The notes below the pieces were generated by a model, which was not told where the DNA came from, did no database searches, and saw only the letters and a list, made by a program, of their open reading frames with translations. From the NCBI RefSeq assembly GCF_029962835.1, contig NC_080583.1, positions 70,727,158-70,791,157 of the forward strand: a stretch of DNA of 64,000 nucleotides. The letters are read 5' to 3'. This stretch comes from Magnolia sinica (Eukaryota > Streptophyta > Magnoliopsida > Magnoliales > Magnoliaceae). The translations under genes and the position numbers were made by a program. Shown here piece by piece: positions 21,661 to 34,326 of this stretch. The stretch's first letter is position 1, and each line of letters opens with the position of its first letter.

Positions 21661-22811
21661 CTTAATAGTAATTGCCTCTTTAGAAACTTTTAGGACACCT
21701 TCATTTATGATGAATTTGTATCTGAGTGCCTCAAGAGATCTTAGAGATATCAGATTCTTCTTCAGGTCCGAAACGTGGCTCACATCAGTCAGAATACGCT
21801 CCACCCCATCGAACATTCTTATACAATCTGATCCAATTCTAATTGTCTTATAGGCATGATCATTGCCCATAAGAACTACTCCACCATCGTACTTTTTATA
21901 CGTGGCGAACCCACATCAATGAGGACACATGTGATGCAATGCCCCTGTATCTAAAATCCATTCATTATACAAGTGTCCAACCTTGGACACAGATAATATA
22001 TCGTAGCCAATCATCTCCTCACTAGAGTTTGCTGAATTGCCCTCCTTCGGAGAATGATTTACAGTCTTATCTTTTTAATTTTTCAAATTTGTGCAGTCCT
22101 TTATATGTCTTGTCCTGCCACAATTCCAGCACTTCAACATTCTTTTACCCTTCGACTTAAACATTGATCATGACTTATCATTCTCTCATTTAGATGATCT
22201 CTCCCTTGCTACCAGTGTCCCGCAGAAGTACATTCCCCACCATTATTCCTTCTTTGTTTCTTCGACTAAATGGTAGAAATAACAATATTGAGGTATAAGG
22301 TATCCCTACCATGACATAGAGTATCCATTAGATTCTCATGGGGATCTAGAATGGATGTCAACAACATTAAGGCTTTGTCATCTTCATTAATCTTCACCTC
22401 CACACTTGTTGTTTGCAAAGTAGTTTGTTCAAGACGCTGATGTATTCATAAATCTGACCCTTCTACACCATCTTCAGAGTGTACAATTGTCTCTTTAGTC
22501 ATATATGATTGGAGAGGAACTTCGTCATGTAGATTTTCTCCACAATAGTCATCTCATTAATAATGTTATCGAAGACTTCATTAGCCAAGCAATTAAATTG
22601 CTTTAATTGCCCGCTAACCGAGGTTATCCGAATCCTCTTCCTTCATAATTTCAGGATGTCTTCCATTGTCAAGGAGAGCCCGTGATACCTGTTGTTAAAT
22701 TAGAAGGGCTTTCATCTTCGACCTCTATAATTTGAAGTTTTTTATACCTGTAAGAGCAATCATTAAACTTCTTCATGTTGTACTTTAAATTTTGATCCGT
22801 TAGATCCCATG
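21661..22811 (-). mobile_element. Ty1/copia fossil, piece 1: gag to protease
   Basis: Minus-strand similarity covers a gag start near 22811, a CCHC zinc knuckle (CWNCGRTRHIKDC, about 22090-22128) and the protease-to-integrase spacer (LTDVSHVSDLKKNLISL, about 21720-21790). The order gag, knuckle, spacer fits copia read leftward. The element is broken many times and old. The remaining pieces lie further left across three insertions. Confidence 0.8.
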
Positions 22812-23465
22812 CCTTAGATTCAATCTAAACAACTCAATGTAACCTTGTTGTGCACATCCATTACACGTTAGGCACAGAAGCAACCTTAAAACGAATCAAA
22901 CACACAAAAGAGAAATAAAAAATTTGAGCAATCACTGAAAACACACAGATTTTACTTGGAAAAACCCTTTCGGGAAAAAAGAACGGCATCAGGCGACGAT
23001 CAATCTACTATATTAGAAAGTTACAAGAGATGAACCTATAAATTTGAAAACTCTCTTTTATAGACAAAATCCATTCTCAGAACCTTAATTTTCTCTTCAA
23101 CACAAGGATTTCCCCTAATTACGTTTATAAATGCATATAAATACCCTCCCGCAAGGTTAGGAAACAGATACTTCACTTCCTAAAATTCATGTGCATTCGA
23201 TTGCTCGGACCATGTTGAGCCCTTGATATGTCGAACCTAAAATGACCAAATCATAACAGTGAACATCTGTCTAAATCCCAAGTTTTCAGTCGGACCGACT
23301 CAGCTTTCCATCAGACCGAAACCATCCAAGGCATCACAGAGCAACAGCCCCAAAACACAATTTTCGGCCGGACCGAGTATGAACTCGGTTTGAACGAAAC
23401 AGGGTCAGAATGGCTAGATCATACGTTCCTCAGGTACCACCCTATAAAAAGTCTTTCACCGACCA
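22812..23465 (-). mobile_element. Possible copia 5' leader and LTR
   Basis: This lies directly upstream of the gag start of the copia fossil, where the primer site and 5' LTR belong. Motifs such as cttggaaaaaccctttcggg resemble plant copia LTRs. I could not find a clean primer-binding site or a TG...CA boundary, so the extent is a guess. Confidence 0.35.
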
Positions 23466-23591
23466 TTCAATTGCATCATTAACTAGGGCACAGGAATCTT
23501 TTCCGTGATTAGAACATCTACTATCCTCTTGTAAAGTATAGCCGAAAACAAAAGGAAGAGACGGTATAGATCTTCATAGTAGAAAGACAAT

Positions 23592-23763
23592 GATAGAATG
23601 AATGTTGCATATATGTGCAAAATCCATTGTAAATATGCAGGGGCGTGAAAATATGAAGCAGATTCATGCATTAGGACAATTATAGAATTGGATGTTGCAT
23701 ATATGTGGAAAATCCAGGACATTCATCAGCTGGGCCATTGTAAATATGTAGGGGAGTGAAAAT
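23592..23763. repeat. Two diverged tandem copies downstream of the first UGT gene
   Basis: The module gttgcatatatgtg.aaaatccat...attgtaaatatg.aggggcgtgaaaata occurs twice about 95 bp apart. It lies 80-250 bp past the stop codon of the UGT at 23842, so it is probably in the 3' untranslated or flanking region. Confidence 0.7.
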
Positions 23764-23841
23764 AAACTTATAGCCAGACTTATGAGTTATCTATGGCCCG
23801 TGCTGTGAGTGGCCTCTTCGACAAGTCTTCATGCAAGCCCA

Positions 23842-26800
23842 TCACTTCTCTAACTTCATTGCTTCAATGAAACTGTTGAAATTCTTCAAAGATGATCCTC
23901 CTTCGCCAACCTGCTTTCTAGCCATTTCCTTGAGCTCCAATGATCTTGCTCTTATCCCCTCATCACCAAGCAATTCATTCAGTTTTCCCTTTATCTCTTC
24001 TCTTGGTATGATCCCGTTTCCATCTGGTATGAATCCCAAGCCAACCTTCCAAAAATCTGAAATGTATGTCTTGTTAAGGAATTGGTCAGTGAAGTAAGGC
24101 CAGCAGAGGAAAGGAACTCCATTGCTCAACCCCTCCATGGTCGAGTTCCAACCACAGTGGCTCAAGAAGCAGCCAATTGAAGGGTGGGCCAACACCTTTT
24201 GTTGAGGTGACCAGCCTACAATCAGGCTGCGGTCTGCCACTCTTTCTTTGAAACCATCTGGGTAGGCATCCGATGATCCATCGGTGAGGTCCGGTCGCAC
24301 TACCCACAGGAATGGATGGCCAGAAAGTTCGAGCCCAAGTGCTAGCTCTTGGAACTGACATTGGTCGAAGACAGTGAAGCTGCCGAAGGCCACATAAATA
24401 ACTGAACAGGAGGGTTGTTTATCGAGCCAGCTTAGGCAAGTGGAGTCCTCCCGCCAAAAGTTCCCTTCAAGCCGTCCAAGTCGTCTTCCTGCCTGAAGCG
24501 GGCCAATTGGCAGGATGTTTGGAACCAATTCAAATGCAGACTGTTCAATCTCATGAAATGAGTTGCAAAGAAGCCAGTCAGCAGATTCAAGAGCTCGGTT
24601 GATATGGTTTGCATATCGGAAGAGGGACTGCTGCACGTTGTTGTCATTGATGCAGAGCCAAAATAAGTGTTCGGTCTTCATCATGGGCATTGTCGGAGAG
24701 AGCTTGATCATCTTATGTTTGGATGGATAACCTGCAAAAGATGTTCAGTCACTAATATCATTCGTTAATTAGAAATTCTAATGGGATTCTTAGATGATCT
24801 TTTACTATGAAATGCAACATACAATTTCGTTCTTGAAACTGGCCCAATGCCTCTAGTGGACCAGAAATCAGGGACATCAGGGCCAGCGCAATACGTTTGA
24901 ATGATTGGACAATATCTAAACCATTTTCCATGTTTCTACAAATGTTTCGCATTCCCAGGGAACAAATTCATTTGGTAGATGGTCAGGATTGTTCTTTGAA
25001 AGCCATTTTTTGGTTTGAGCTAATCACAAACTCGATGAGTCTCGTTGTGTTTCCACAACGAGTTAGACATCCATGACTTTCTTAACTACTCAGGTTCAAG
25101 TCTCATTGATCTGAGTCAACTCAGTCAATTTTCGAGTTCGAACTATTGTTGGATTATCTATGCTTCGCTTCATGAATTTGTTAGCCAGTCTCACTATTTG
25201 AAATAGGAATTCTGATAGTGGCCTCTCAACAATTGAGTGAGTCTAATGCCTCCTGAAATCAACTTTTACATACCACAACCTGTGTTCTTTAAAACTCAAT
25301 ACTGAATTAAAAAGATACAAGTAATTAATATAAAATCTACAGCATCTATAGATGAGGAATGCTCCGGTGCTTTCAGAACGCTAAGTTATAGTGACCCTAG
25401 TTGCAATTGGTTGCATTGGGACACTTGGACATCCAATCCATATATCTGGACGGTTCACTAGACCCAACGCATATTTCATGGGCTATGCAACCATCACATT
25501 AATCTGACAAATATGAACTATTTGATCATTAATGTTCATTAATATGGACGGTATAGTCATTTACAAAAAAAAAAAGATCTAATCAAGTGTGAATCATCTA
25601 TTTGTTAGAGACCACCATGGATTGCTTATGACTCCGAAGAATCGCATTATTGTTGGGCAACTGTAGCCATCTAGAGGTGTACACGAGTCGATCCGGGTCG
25701 AGCTTTGCCCAGCTCGACTCTCGACTCGGCCAGCAAGATACCCCAGCTCGAACTCGGCTCAGCTCAGTTCGGTTAGCAGCTTGGGCCAATTCAAGCTGAG
25801 TTCAAGCAAAGATCAAGCCAAGTTTGACCGTGTAGCATTTTCATAAACACATGGACTACACCTTCAAAATCTCACCGTATGACAAAAACAGTAGTTTTAC
25901 AGGTATTTCATCAAACACCTTGTAAGCAACATAAAAATCAAGAAAAAAAAAAGGGTATTTGTTTCCTATACATACCTTCCTTGCCACTAGCCACACTTCG
26001 TTGAGTCATTTCATCAAACACTTAGTGAGCAACATCAATATCAAAGTGACCGAGTCACCGAACCGGTTTCGATCCGAGTTCGATTTGAGTTGGGTTCGAT
26101 CCGAGTCGAGTTGAGCTCGGGCAAGCTCCAACTCAGTTCGAAAATTTTTCAAGATAAAAAAATCAGTTTGACTCAGCTTGAACTCAGTTTCAAACTGAGT
26201 CGAATCGAGCTTTTTCGAGTCAAGTCGAGCGACCTAACCGAGCTAACTCGGTTCGTGTAGAGCCCTATAGCCATCCCATCCATCACTTGGAAAATGGATG
26301 GCTATAGAAAATAAGGCATACCCATGGATGGATTGGATCATTGGATTAGTGCAGTCCTTGTGTAAAAACCTTAGAAATGTGTTATAGACTTATTAGAAAG
26401 TACAGATCAATCGTTTGCACTGCCTACTTGAACTGATGCAACTAGGAGCACTATAACTTAGAGTGCCCTGAGAGCACAGGAGCATTTGTCTCCCTGGAAC
26501 ATTTGATTCCGCGTGTTTGATTCTTTTAAAGCATCCTGGCAGTGAATTTTACATCAGGTTGACCAGAAATCCATCATAATCGAGTTGACTCAACTGAGTT
26601 TTGAGTTGACTCGCTATCTTGGAAAAGTAAAACTATGGTCTTACCATTGGCATCAATGATACCGTCCTCGATTAGCTTTGGAATGTGAAAGATCTGAGCC
26701 AAGAGGCCCACTGATGCGGGCCAAAGAGCGGCTCCTCGAATCCCCATCTTTCTACCTACTTCCAATGCCCATGCCATGCTCGCATCCGCAATGACGCATG

Positions 26801-27128
26801 TGATGTTGCCATCGTTGGACTTGTCAATCCTCTCTATCAGCTCTTCTAAGGCAGATGGCATGAAGCTTAAAGCACTGTCACACAACTTGCCTATTTCGTT
26901 CCGGTCTTCGCCTGGTGCTAGCCCGTCTGGTATTGCAACCAGGCGAATCCGCTCATTGTCACTGCCCATCTTTTGCAGTGCGGCCACCATTCGGGCATGA
27001 TTGAACTCGGTGTTCACGAATGTGATCATGAACCCATGGTCGAGCAAGCAGTGAGAGAGCTCCATGAGGGGTATGACATGGCCTTGTGCTGGGTACGGTA
27101 TGACCAGTGCATGAGGTGACGTTCCCAT
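23842..27128 (-). CDS. UGT83A1: UDP-glycosyltransferase 83A1-like (gene A)
   Basis: Two exons, 26645-27128 and 23842-24731, are joined by a 1913-bp phase-1 intron (donor aatg|gtaaga, acceptor tttgcag|gttat). They give 457 residues, close to Arabidopsis UGT83A1. The start is the first in-frame ATG in a good context (ggccATGG) about 75 bp below a TATA box. The N-terminal half has the catalytic His6 (PHALVIPYPAQGH) and an Asp115 (IAD) expected to pair with it. The C-terminal half has IYVAFGSF and a full 44-residue PSPG sugar-nucleotide box (residues 335-378) ending in Asp-Gln, which usually means UDP-glucose. It is a cytosolic family-1 enzyme that glucosylates small hydroxylated molecules; the rice UGT83A1 acts on monolignols and flavonoids. 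The actual acceptor here is unknown. The gene is intact by eye. A paralogue lies upstream on the same strand. Confidence 0.93.
24732..26644 (-). other. Intron of UGT gene A
   Basis: A phase-1 intron of 1913 bp with GT-AG ends. It holds a hAT-type MITE (25672-26267). The rest has no recognisable content. Confidence 0.9.
25672..26267. mobile_element. hAT-type MITE (copy 1), in UGT-A intron
   Basis: The ends tagaggtgtacacgag and ctcggttcgtgtagagcccta are imperfect inverted repeats. The element is flanked by a perfect 8-bp duplication, tagccatc, at 25664-25671 and 26268-26275, diagnostic of hAT transposition. The 596-bp interior is rich in gagctcgactcgag-like palindromic blocks and has no transposase. 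Related copies occur at about 35275-35856 and 52261-52836. Confidence 0.9.
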
Positions 27129-27201
27129 GGCCGGTACTCCTTTACCCGTTTGTGTGGTTGTAATACTAGCGATTGCATATTACTCGTGTTCTCCCAAAGC
27201 T

Positions 27202-27209
27202 ACTTATAT
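27202..27209 (-). promoter_or_regulatory. TATA box of UGT gene A
   Basis: The minus strand reads ctcaatataagtagctttgg, with TATAAGTA about 75 bp above the ATG. The context (TATAAGTAGCTTTGG) matches the same region of the paralogue (TACAAATAGCTTGG near 50090), so the promoter core was duplicated with the gene. Confidence 0.65.
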
Positions 27210-27258
27210 TGAGGTTTTGGTTTGAATGGCTGAGAAGCCAATGTCATGGATTTGTCGT

Positions 27259-27644
27259 GATAGGTCTTGTGGTGTGTACGATCCCTCTCGTCCTCTCTGC
27301 CTTGTTATGTCATTCTCGTTTGTTGTTAATCAATGGATGCATTGAGGAGGCCACGGAGTGATACCAAATTTGAAATTTGTGATAGGTCTTGTGGTGTGTA
27401 CGATCCAATGGCAGCTCTCTCGTCCTCTCTGCCTTGTTATATCATTCTCGTTTGTCGTTAATCAATGGATGCATTGAGGAGGCCACGGAGTCATACCAAA
27501 TTTGAAATTTGTGATAGGTCTTGTGGTGTGTACGATCCAATGGCAGCTCTCTCGTCCTCTCTGCCTCGTTATGCCATTCTCGTTTGTTGTTAATCAATGG
27601 AAGCATTGAGAAGGCCATAGAGCTGTACCAAATTTGAAATTTGT
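27259..27644. repeat. 132-bp tandem repeat, three copies, upstream of UGT-A promoter
   Basis: Copies at 27259-27380 (lacking about 10 bp), 27381-27512 and 27513-27644 read gataggtcttgtggtgtgta ... ccaaatttgaaatttgt. They are nearly identical; the third is slightly more diverged. The array begins about 50 bp upstream of the TATA box, so it is in position to affect expression or transcription start. Confidence 0.95.
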
Positions 27645-28304
27645 AATCGGAGAAAAGACAATGGTATAATTTTCCTTTCGTTTATGGGATCTTTTAATTC
27701 TTCGAAAGAACTAGTGATTCCCAAGGCACCTATACATTAGTGTCATCTCGATTTTATATGAAACTGTTGTACCCTATATCTGAACAATTTTAAAATAACT
27801 AATTAGGGAATGACACGTGTCATTGCACGGAAGAAATAGCATACAAATGATCTATGAAAATATTTGAAGTGTTTTTTTTAGAGAAGTAGAGCCGATGATG
27901 AGCTAGAGGATACACATCATCTAATAACGAGATGTGGCTGAGAAGACCAAAAGATAGAAAGTGGTCGAGCAAAAAAGAATGGTTAAATGGACATTTATTG
28001 AGGGCACGAAAGAACATGGGAGACTAAATGTGACAATGATCCAGCTACCATAATTGTAAAATAAAGAAATAAGCATATGAATGATGCAGAAGAAATCTAT
28101 AAATAATAAGAAATTTAAAAAAAGCAAATCCTCTCAAAGCCTAGCTCTATCATACGAGTAGCGGTAATCTTTAGTTGTTATTCAAGTCTATGCTTTTGCA
28201 ATGAACTGTTTTCATTCTCAATGCAAGTTCATCTTCAAGAAAAGCTTCTTGCAGTTGTTCCCTACAACCGACTGTAAGTATTTCCTTCTTTTTTTTATTG
28301 CACA

Positions 28305-30800
28305 TGTAACGTCCCGAATTTTCGTGGCTCGAGTACATACTCATGCCTGAGAATTCCGGGTGTTAATAATGTAAAAATTGAATCCTTTAAAATCGCACTT
28401 TATTTATTTCTTTTTTCTTTTTGATAAATCACATCTAGTTACATTCACGAAGGTAATCATTCATGAGAATAAAATTGACTGTATTTATTATTCCATTAGA
28501 ATAAAAAGTGTACTTACAATTCTTTAATGCCTTCTCAACAGGAGCTTATTAGATTATCAAAGTTTGCAGCGAAAAATAAATAAAACAATTCGTAGTGTTA
28601 TTCTTCTTATTTTTTTGAAAGAATCTTCCATATAATGATTATCATTCATATCATCAACCTGTAATTCACCTGCAATATCTGTATGGTGGGAGAGGGTCAA
28701 TGTCATACTCATAGTGATGGTTATCCTTTAATATTAACAATAATTCAAGAGATTCCTAAGAATAATATGAGGGTTCTAATACGTCTCGTACTCCACTACT
28801 ACGAGTAGTGTCAGTATACGCAACATATATATATATAAATGCATGCGTAGAAAAGTGTGTGCGGTCCATCATACATAGTGATCATCACAATGTCGAATAT
28901 AATTCATAGAAAATTCAGCTCACCCTACATTCTCACATTACGGATATTCGTCGATGTGTCCAACGTTAACGTGGATTTATGCGAACATCTCAAGCGACAC
29001 AACAACGCGATTGAAAAATTCACGTGACACGATTTGTTTATGGAGCGACAATTTGCGACATCCAATCCCGAGAAGTGATATAACACGTATGGCGGTTTAC
29101 TTATATCAATTGTGCACCACTACCCAACCCACGAGATTATGTGCCAACCAAGAAGGCCGCTACCCGAAACGCATTATGTCCACAATAATATACATGAACT
29201 ACTATATATGAGGCGTATAACACATCATTTGCATCAATAAAGAAATAAGTTGAACCATGAGGGTTTTGAAATTTCAAGACACATGCTCAAGCCATAAAGG
29301 GAGGTAACACAAGGCTGACCTAATAAAGGAGAAGAGTAGGAATAAGCTAACTTAATAAAAGAAAATATTAGCAAATAGGCTAACTCAATAAGAATAAGAG
29401 GAGAGGAGAAAAGGTCAACTCAATATATAGTGGAAGCACGCGCTGCTCTCAAAATTGACAAAGGACAAGGCTTGTATCCATCACCCCACATAAATTCATA
29501 AAAATCACGCATAATTAAAATCATACCTTAACCATAATTACCAAAAGGATAAATAATTCATAACGATCCATCAATCAATTGCATGAAAAATCACAGTAAT
29601 ATGAAAGTGTGAAAAAATAAGATAAATCACATTAACTCGAATTAGTGTAAACTTAAAGGAATCCCTCACCTTAGCCTTAGATTTAAACCTCACATAGATC
29701 TTGATGTAGGAAAGTTTTTACATGAATCACGACATCGCTTGAACAAGAGGGAGACACCACACGTGTGGAGGAGGATGATGGGTGACTAGGCTTTCTTTTT
29801 CTCTTTCTCTCTTTCTCTTTCGTAGACGTAGGATCATGGGCTGTGAGAGGAGGAGGGGACACACTCCTCCTTTTATAAAGGAGTGGGCGTGTGAGAGGGG
29901 GTGTGTTTCACATCCCACTTGAATTGGGTTTCTCCGATTTAACCTTTTCTAGATATCTTTCTTTAAATCTAATTCATTCAGTATGTCGGAGTCATCTAAT
30001 AGGGTTGGGGTATATGATTTTCTTGGTGATCCGAAATTTAGATTGGCCTATCTTGAAATTTCTCTTAATGAGTGTCAAAGCAAACTTGATCTCAATTAAT
30101 GGTCCACACTTAATGATGAGGGCCCAATTTTATGAGAAATGTGCAGTCAAGATAGACAAATGGTTGGAGAAAATTTGGTGGTTGATCAATGGTGGAAAAT
30201 GCATAAATTTAAAATTTCACCTTTTGTACTAAAATAAATGAATTGATTTCAACATTCAACGATGTATGATCATACATCGGGATCTAAATTTTGTATAACC
30301 TCGTAGTCATATGAGACTAAAGTGTAGTCCATATTTGAGTTGTGATAGATGGCAAGAAGTGGTTAAATCGAAAGATCTAAATTTATGAGTTGGTAAGCCT
30401 CAAAAGGATAACTTTGCGCTTAAGGAAAAGCCTACCAAAGTGGGGTCTTCATATTTCACAATTGGTCCATATGATGGAAAATATAAGTCGTTCATATGAA
30501 GAGAAATATCCTATTATGACTACCCACAAGGTTTCTTCACTCGATGGCCACCAAAATCAACGATTAAAGGACTGATTTGTCAATTGGGTCACTTTTACAA
30601 TAATCTAAGGGTTGAAATTTGACATGTATGGTTAATTTATAATATATAGGCATGGTATAAAATTTCACATCAAACGGATCATGGGAACCATGTGATTTAG
30701 AATTCAAGGGTTTAGGTTAATGGCATTTTCATAATTATTGTTGATATAAAAGTTTTGAGAAATTTAATGGTTCTACATAGTTATAGGCATATTTTGAAGT
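28305..30800 (-). mobile_element. Probable gypsy-type LTR fossil, right end uncertain
   Basis: The left edge is tgtaacgtcccgaattttcg, the same kind of end as the solo LTR at 7407. On the minus strand a TATA box (ctttataaaaggagg near 29868-29882) is followed by a purine-rich leader, as in an LTR promoter. I could not find the matching far end or a target duplication for gcaca (28300-28304), so 30800 is a rough limit. Confidence 0.4.
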
Positions 30801-32055
30801 AATTCTTACAAAAGAAATTATATCTAAATCATTATAAATAAAAAAATTATTCACCAAATTAATTAAGAGAATGTACATATATCAACCAACATAATGGATA
30901 GTCCGATGACATATTAAAAATTGAAAAACTTAATGGTTAGTACTCTGATCATGTATGTAAGTGGATGTATGGTCAGTTTTGTAAACGGATGATCACAAGT
31001 GAGTTTTTGGAATGATTAAGACGCAGAACATGTATACCGTTAGATTCAAGTGACTTGTTCTCATATGTAAGTTTCTCATATTGTATTTTTAATAGTGGGT
31101 TAAGCATATTCATAGGTGGTGAACAAGATGAACGGATCAAAATCTCAATTAGGTATGTATATGAGTGCATGAAGATATTAAGTAGTTAGTTTACTATGAT
31201 CAGGTGGTTCAAACTCAAAGCGGACGGTCAGATATCTTTACCTGTCGATGGATAGTTGGCTGAACAGTTGGTTATGATGGACAAGTGGGAATACTAGAAC
31301 ATATGATAATCTTGTCTTAAAATCAACGGTTGGATGGCTTGATCTATGGATGAAATCTTTCTCAATGCCAAAGACCTTATTTCTCCAGGCAACCAATACC
31401 TTTTTTGTAATATAGGTGTGGAACATCCAATTCATCAAAAAGATTGGGCCTCACTATAAGTATCATTTTGTGCAAAAAATAGTTCAATCCACTTGTCAAG
31501 TATGCCAAACTTATATTTATTTTTTTTCATTTTATTGGTGGCTATGCATTTCTTTATACATTATGCCCACCTAATGAGTGAATAGGACTAATTTTCATAC
31601 CAATTGATGATTCGGTGAGACCAACCTATTTGATGAATTAGATGTTGCATAGACATGATAGTTTGGGACTTACATGTCGATTTGGCGATAACTTTTTGTC
31701 TACTTGGTTGGATGTATAGACAACACTATGAACTTGGGGCTTCTTACAAGACTTTCTTTGGTAAAATGGTTGTTTTAAATTTCAAGTACCGACAATACAT
31801 TTGACGAACACCATCTCTTGTCCTAAAAATGTGCCTAAATCAGTGAAAATTGAGGGGCCTATTTGGATACAACCAAATAAGTTACTTTTAACTTATGGTA
31901 AGTTATTGAGTTTTTTTTTTTTTTTTTTTACTTAAGTTAGTTTGGTAAACTTGATTACAGAAATAACTTGTGCTTAAAGCTATTTATCCCAAGGGTTATT
32001 TTTTTTAGCTCTTTGATTTTTTATCTCTCCCCACATGAAAGCAGGCCCTACATGG

Positions 32056-32057
<2 letters not shown>
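30800..32057. other. Intergenic, nothing recognised
   Basis: AT-rich unique-looking sequence between the two UGT genes. It contains a short T tract near 31910-31930. No coding or repeat structure that I can name. Confidence 0.5.

Positions 32058-32058
<1 letters not shown>

Positions 32059-32101
<43 letters not shown>
32059..32101 (+). repeat. CT microsatellite
   Basis: An uninterrupted tc/ct run of about 42 bp at the left edge of a minisatellite. Confidence 0.95.
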
Positions 32102-32104
<3 letters not shown>

Positions 32105-32105
<1 letters not shown>

Positions 32106-32585
32106 GAACGGATGCCCCACATGGACAATCCAAATCAAAGGTGGGCCCCACATTATGGGAAATTAATAAGGGTGTGCCCCACATGATAGATGATCCACAT
32201 CAAGGTGGGTCCCAAATGATGGATGGCCATATCAAAGGTTAGCTCTAATGATGAGTGGCACATACTCAAGGCGAGCCCCGCATGATGGACGACCTACATC
32301 ACAAGTAGGCTCCACATCAAATGTGGGCTGCACATGATGGGTGGTGGATATTGAAGGTGGGCCCCATATCATGTACAATAACATTGAGGTGGGCCCCATA
32401 TGACCAACATCAAGGGTGGACCTTACATACTGGATGATGCATATTAAAGGTTGGCCCTTAATGATGAATGGCCCATATCCAAGGTGGGTCATGCAAGACG
32501 GATGGCCTACATCAAAGCTGGGGCCCATACAATGAACAATTCACAACAAAGGTTGGCCCCACATGATAGATGGCCAATGTGAGGG
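32105..32585 (+). repeat. Degenerate 30-40 bp minisatellite
   Basis: About a dozen diverged copies of a unit resembling gatggcccacatcaaaggtggg followed by ccccacatgat. It is flanked by inverted ttaagttatttggt-like sequence on each side (31850-31990 and 32640-32730), so the array probably sits inside a small TIR element. Confidence 0.8.
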
Positions 32586-32599
32586 GACCAAACAAAATC

Positions 32600-34326
32600 G
32601 AGGAATAAATACTCATGATGTTGGAAATCAAGTATACTTTTCTACTTTTTGGCTTATAAATATGTTGTTTACCAAACAGACTTATAAGTGGAAACTAAGA
32701 TATGCAACTTATGGCATAACTTATTTATGAGGTGTTTGTTTTTTCATTTATACATATAATTACATGTAAATAGGCAATGATTATTTAGTGATGTAATTAT
32801 GGCATTGGTCTTGAGGTTGACGTTGATAATGAGCTTATTTGCAAAGCTTCCCATTTTAGAGAATTAAATTGGTACATTTCCATATGTAAAAATTGTAAGG
32901 CCCACCATGATGTTTGTATGCTTATCCAAGTCATCCATCCATTCCACCAGCTAATTTTAAGGCATGAGCCCCAAAACAATGCAAATATGAAGCTCAAGTG
33001 GACCACATAAATGGTGGGAATTGAACGCTTAATGTTGAAAACCTTTGGGGTCATAGAAGTTTTGGATCAAGCTGATATTTGTGTATAACCTTCATAAATG
33101 CCAATATAATCTTATGAACAAGTTGGATGATAGATGCACATCCCTGAGGGCATTACCAAGGTTTCAATTTTGAATGGTAGACATTATTACCCCCTCTCCC
33201 CTTGTTTCCTATAGTATGGTCCACTAAAGCTTCCAATCTGCTCATTTTTGGGCTCATGCCCTATAATGAGATGGTAAAACAAATGAAAGGCATGGATCAA
33301 ACCCATATATCGTCGTGGGACTCATGAATTTTGATGGTACCAAAATCCTCATGGATTTTATGCATGCATTTGGACCCTTTTCAAGCGTAATTACTGGGTA
33401 CATCCCTTTCAAACAAACACTCTTAAGTCATTAATAGCTATTTACCATTATTTGCATATGTAATTGAAAAAAGAAGCACCCCTTTATAGACCCAAGGAGG
33501 TGGATTTTTACCATACCGATCTGAGTTTTGGGGGCAAAAGGTTCAATTTGGGGAAATTTGGATCTTCAAAGGTGCATTTTTCTTTTTACACTAAAAGCTT
33601 ACTTTTCTTATGAATCATGCATTGAAGTGGATTTGCTATAAAAATTTCAAGATTATAAATGAAAATTCTCATGAAAAAAAAAAACTGAAAAGAGGGAATT
33701 AATGTTACAAGAATAATTTATATTAATGATGCATTATATTATTTTTTTTCATAAATTTATTTTTCTTAACTGTGACATTAAAACAACAAAATCAGAAAAA
33801 TAGATAAAATAGACAGCATCATGCAAACAGCAATACATGTAAAATTACACTTTCAGAAATAAGGTTTTAAATTTTGCTTTCTATAAAACTCTGCCTCAAA
33901 CAATTTTTTTAAGAGTAGAAAACGAACAAACCCTTAGTTTTAATTAATTTTATGCCATGTATCCAATTTTTAGAACCTGTATAGCATTCATCACCCTTTT
34001 CCAAAGTATCAAAGTTTTTATCAAAAAATTAAAATAGAAAATACAAGTGTGCACTCTCATAGTGGCTATGCATTATTTCAATTCTAGGATTTTCTACAGA
34101 CCATCCTTTATTAGGGTTAACCTGAGCCAATTGGGCAGGTGATCTGCATGGTGGGCCACCTATGTTGAATAGAGACCATTGGTCACCTTCTCTACAACCG
34201 TCCATTTTTCTTAATCTACATGGTGGGTCACCTATATTGAATAGAGACCGTTGGTCATCTTTTCTACAATGTGGTCCACTTGACGAGTGTACCGCGGACG
34301 TACTTTCAGGCCAGGGTACATTCAAC
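32600..34326. other. Intergenic between the minisatellite and UGT gene B
   Basis: A decayed MITE of the abundant family spans about 32885-33340 (ggcccaccatgatgtttgta ... catatatcgtcgtgggactc). Near 34145-34280 a 60-bp segment (catggtgggccacctatgttgaatagagac) is duplicated just past the UGT-B stop codon. No gene is seen. Confidence 0.5.

Noticed and set aside
24086-24647. Alternate minus-strand frames within UGT exon 2
   Set aside because: Out-of-frame shadows of the confirmed UGT-A coding exon.
32232-32528. 98-residue minus-strand open frame
   Set aside because: Repetitive translation of the minisatellite.
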